A DNA stretch of 64,000 nucleotides, from NCBI GenBank assembly GCA_964019425.1, contig OZ025841.1, positions 434,001 through 498,000 on the forward strand, in the 5' to 3' direction. The DNA is from Flectonema sp. DT1601 (lineage: Eukaryota; Euglenozoa; Diplonemea; Diplonemida; Diplonemidae). This document shows positions 61,658-64,000 of this stretch, piece by piece; position 1 is the first letter of the stretch, and each line of letters starts with the position of its first letter. Both the position numbers and the translations under genes were made by a program. Below the pieces are notes generated by a model. It saw only the letters and a list, made by a program, of their open reading frames with translations. It ran no database searches and had not been told where the DNA came from.

Positions 61658-62620
61658 TTACATCAGGAGGTCGCTTATTACATTTCCGATCAAGCCATCG
61701 TGTTTTTGCAATAAAAACAAGATTTTATCATCGACATCGAAACCCATTTTACGTAATTCGAATAGCTGCTCAGAATACTTTAGTCTGAGAGACTTTGTTT
61801 CTTCATTTTGATGGTCTTCTTCCTCACATTTTAGTGGTACTTTATCAGGAAAGAACTGAGACATGATTTCTGAGAACTGAGGACTACTTTTGATAGCCTC
61901 TAAGTCAGTATCTGTGACTATGTTATCGAATGACTTGTATCCCAATTCGAGTGATTTTTTTAAAGCTTCAAGAGCATGATCAGGACTTGAGTTAAGTGAA
62001 TGACTACATGCTAAATTATACCAACAAACTGCCGCAGATGACAATCGAGTTCCAAACTGAAACCATTTGACTGCCGAAGTAAAGTCAGAACTATCCAAAC
62101 ACTGATGTCCTTTTTTTGATAAGAAAAGGTTTAATGATGAAAGGTTTGCACGAAGGAGGGCGTTTCCTTTAAGAGAAGGTGTTACAGTCAGCCATGACTC
62201 GAGATCATACTCTGAAGGGGACATGTATCCCGCTTCAAGCATCTTCATTTCACTACCAACCACCAAGTCTAGCACCTCTTGGATTATAGCGTCAGTTTCA
62301 TCAGCAGAACAGTTTATACTTTTACTCGATTGTTGTTTTTCATCGATGCTATGTTTTTGTGATTTCACTTTCTTCACTTCCAGTCTAAGTGGACCTGACG
62401 CAGTGGCTTTCCAAATTCTGATACACTCGTTCCATTCAATATTACTTTCCATTAATATCATATCACCCTCGTCATCTAAATATTTTAATTCAAAGTTTCC
62501 CTTCACCCATTCCTTAACTCTATCAGATAGAACTTGTAATGATGGTTTATATAACGTCACTCTCCTCATGCATTCAATTTCACCCTTTCTTGTGATGGTG
62601 ATCTTCAATGGAATATCCAT
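61658..62620 (-). CDS. PB1-TPR-UBA protein
   Basis: 320 residues. Residues 1-87 are the same PB1 domain as in the gene at 58348-59328, with no difference that I can see. The middle differs completely: about 170-265 is TPR-like (DSSDFTSAVKWFQFGTRLSS, AVCWYNLACSHSLNSSPDHA, LEALKKSLELGY, then DTDLEAIKSSPQFSEIM, a common end-of-TPR motif). The C-terminal ~40 residues (LFELRKMGFDVDDKILFLLQ...) are UBA-like and related to those of its partner. A ubiquitin-linked scaffold that could co-polymerise with its partner through PB1 is plausible. TPR and UBA calls rest on motif recognition. Confidence 0.8.
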   Translation of the reverse strand: MDIPLKITITRKGEIECMRRVTLYKPSLQVLSDRVKEWVKGNFELKYLDDEGDMILMESNIEWNECIRIWKATASGPLRLEVKKVKSQKHSIDEKQQSSKSINCSADETDAIIQEVLDLVVGSEMKMLEAGYMSPSEYDLESWLTVTPSLKGNALLRANLSSLNLFLSKKGHQCLDSSDFTSAVKWFQFGTRLSSAAVCWYNLACSHSLNSSPDHALEALKKSLELGYKSFDNIVTDTDLEAIKSSPQFSEIMSQFFPDKVPLKCEEEDHQNEETKSLRLKYSEQLFELRKMGFDVDDKILFLLQKHDGLIGNVISDLLM

Positions 62621-62868
62621 AGTTTTGGTTTTGTGTAGTAAAATTCTTGTGAGACGGGGTTAAAAGGAAAAAACAATTTATCAAACAAAAGAAATCAAAA
62701 TACATCCCTCAGGAGGAGAAGACAACACAGAAATATGAATTATTCCTGTATCCTCCTATTGGGGTTCTTGGAACCAAAAAAAAAAAACAAAAAAAAAAAT
62801 CAGGAAAAACTTCCCTTTTTGCTAACAGCGTACTGAACGATGGAGTGATTGGCTTCCTCATCTCGTAT

Positions 62869-64000
62869 TTATTTATTTAACGTATTACTTGCGAGTGTTT
62901 TTAGGTGACTATCAAACGCAGCACATCCTATAACCATATCGATAGCAGAATGAGTAGTAGTTACATCTCTGATAGTGACAGTGAGTGAGTTAATTATTAC
63001 AATGCAGATTACTTCACATGTTATCGGATGTGATAATATTATTTGCGACGATGAAGGATATGAGAGAGGCGACATTGATACAGAAAATCCAAATTGTTCA
63101 CAACGAGATCGAGACCAAAGCAACACAGCAATGTGTTGTAAAAACAGTAAACCTCTTTCGACATGTTCATCAGCAGTCGTGAACTTTCGATGAGGACTAC
63201 TACACTTTACAGCATCAGCGATACATCCTATCATGTGGTTTGTCACCCAACTACCCGGTAGTTGAATTCCTGATAAACTGAACTCCACTTCAAACCCTCC
63301 TCTAGCACCAGCAATACCCTCCCTTGCTTTACCAACTAATACGACTTCTGAAGGTATCCACGGAAGCAAACCAATCTCTATGTGATATAATTCAGTTTTA
63401 GATACTTGGAATAAATGATTTCCTTTTGGAAGTATTCTTAACAAACTCGACCATAATAAAGAACAACTTTGATTTATACGATTTGATAACTCATAATCTG
63501 AATATGACAGGTGATCACTGAGTGATGAATTTGAACTAACCGTCAACAACTTCCCTTCAAGATGTTGTTTTTTCAATATCGCAGCCATTGAATTATTTTC
63601 AGTCGTTGAAGTTTTTTGAACTGCTGAAGCTGCTTCTGAAAACAGATTAGTAATTTCCCGTAAAACTTGTGTTCTATTTTGAATATCCTGATCAATATTT
63701 CCGATTGGTTTGGTTGCTCCTTTTTCACAGTACAGATGTCTTGCTCTGTAAGGGTTCGATGGGTCATAACAAATCAAACACCCTTGTACTAATTTAGCAA
63801 TGTGTAAAGCTGCATTCTCAATGTGTTCCGTTGCTGTGTTATCACCAGTGTCTTCGTTGGTGTTATGTTCGTTACTTTCGCGATCCCAGTCCTGTGATCG
63901 CAGCACTTCCCAACTCTTAACTGCTCCCCATATTTCTTCACTTCCATAATCGAGAAGCTTTACTCTCTTTAGATTCGGGTTTAAATCATCTGATGGTATA
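62869..64000 (-). CDS. Partial unrecognised protein, runs off the window
   Basis: The frame is open from the window edge to a stop at 62869, about 377 residues visible; the start lies outside. Upstream of the first listed residues it reads NLKRVKLLDYGSEEIWGAVK, continuing without a break. There is a Cys-containing segment (GCLICYDPSNPYRARHLYCE), and a C-terminal part with alternating strands and helices (IEIGLLPWIPSEVVLVGKA, CEVICIVIINSLTVTIRDVT). I do not recognise the family. It is on the same strand as every other gene here. Confidence 0.65.
   Translation of the reverse strand, partial: IPSDDLNPNLKRVKLLDYGSEEIWGAVKSWEVLRSQDWDRESNEHNTNEDTGDNTATEHIENAALHIAKLVQGCLICYDPSNPYRARHLYCEKGATKPIGNIDQDIQNRTQVLREITNLFSEAASAVQKTSTTENNSMAAILKKQHLEGKLLTVSSNSSLSDHLSYSDYELSNRINQSCSLLWSSLLRILPKGNHLFQVSKTELYHIEIGLLPWIPSEVVLVGKAREGIAGARGGFEVEFSLSGIQLPGSWVTNHMIGCIADAVKCSSPHRKFTTADEHVERGLLFLQHIAVLLWSRSRCEQFGFSVSMSPLSYPSSSQIILSHPITCEVICIVIINSLTVTIRDVTTTHSAIDMVIGCAAFDSHLKTLASNTLNK

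Overview
This is nuclear DNA of an AT-rich, probably unicellular eukaryote that I cannot place in a named lineage. Evidence for a eukaryote: a soluble adenylyl cyclase (ADCY10 type), PPP4R3/SMEK, a SET-domain protein, PB1/UBA proteins, EF-hand and ankyrin proteins, GTATGT-type introns and a Penelope-like retroelement. Homopolymer A and T tracts of 10-30 bases are extremely frequent outside genes, in introns and just before start codons.

Layout. 1-10.3 kb holds no gene I can support, only homopolymers, microsatellites and a few dispersed repeats. 10.4-15.2 kb is the adenylyl cyclase gene. 15.2-36 kb is a tandem array of seven nearly identical short-chain dehydrogenase (SDR) genes. They are separated by a shared cassette that carries a perfect TGACGTCA site in each full copy; the same cassette also lies upstream of the cyclase. 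Between SDR copies 1 and 2 sits a 5.2-kb Penelope-like element with flanking 211-bp pseudo-LTRs, an endonuclease placed before the reverse transcriptase (permuted type), and a C-terminal segment that looks like a Josephin-type cysteine peptidase. 36.4-52.7 kb carries mostly single-copy genes: a three-exon orphan, a small ankyrin protein, PPP4R3, a SET protein, an EF-hand protein, a three-exon acylated orphan, a 2OG-Fe(II) oxygenase, a NOXRED1-like reductase, a small KKXX membrane protein and an EF-hand/coiled-coil protein. 53.7-56.7 kb is a tandem pair of secreted cysteine-rich proteins. 57-62.6 kb holds a ubiquitin-like/ankyrin gene and two PB1...UBA genes that share an identical PB1 end. The window closes inside an unrecognised gene.

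Every gene, and the retroelement, is read from the minus strand. There is no evidence of a shared pathway. The only visible functional link is the common CRE-like cassette joining the cyclase gene to the SDR array, and that is an inference from duplicated DNA.

Introns were inferred from splice motifs and continuity of reading frame or of family similarity; no transcript data were available. Family names come from recognition of motifs, not from a database search.
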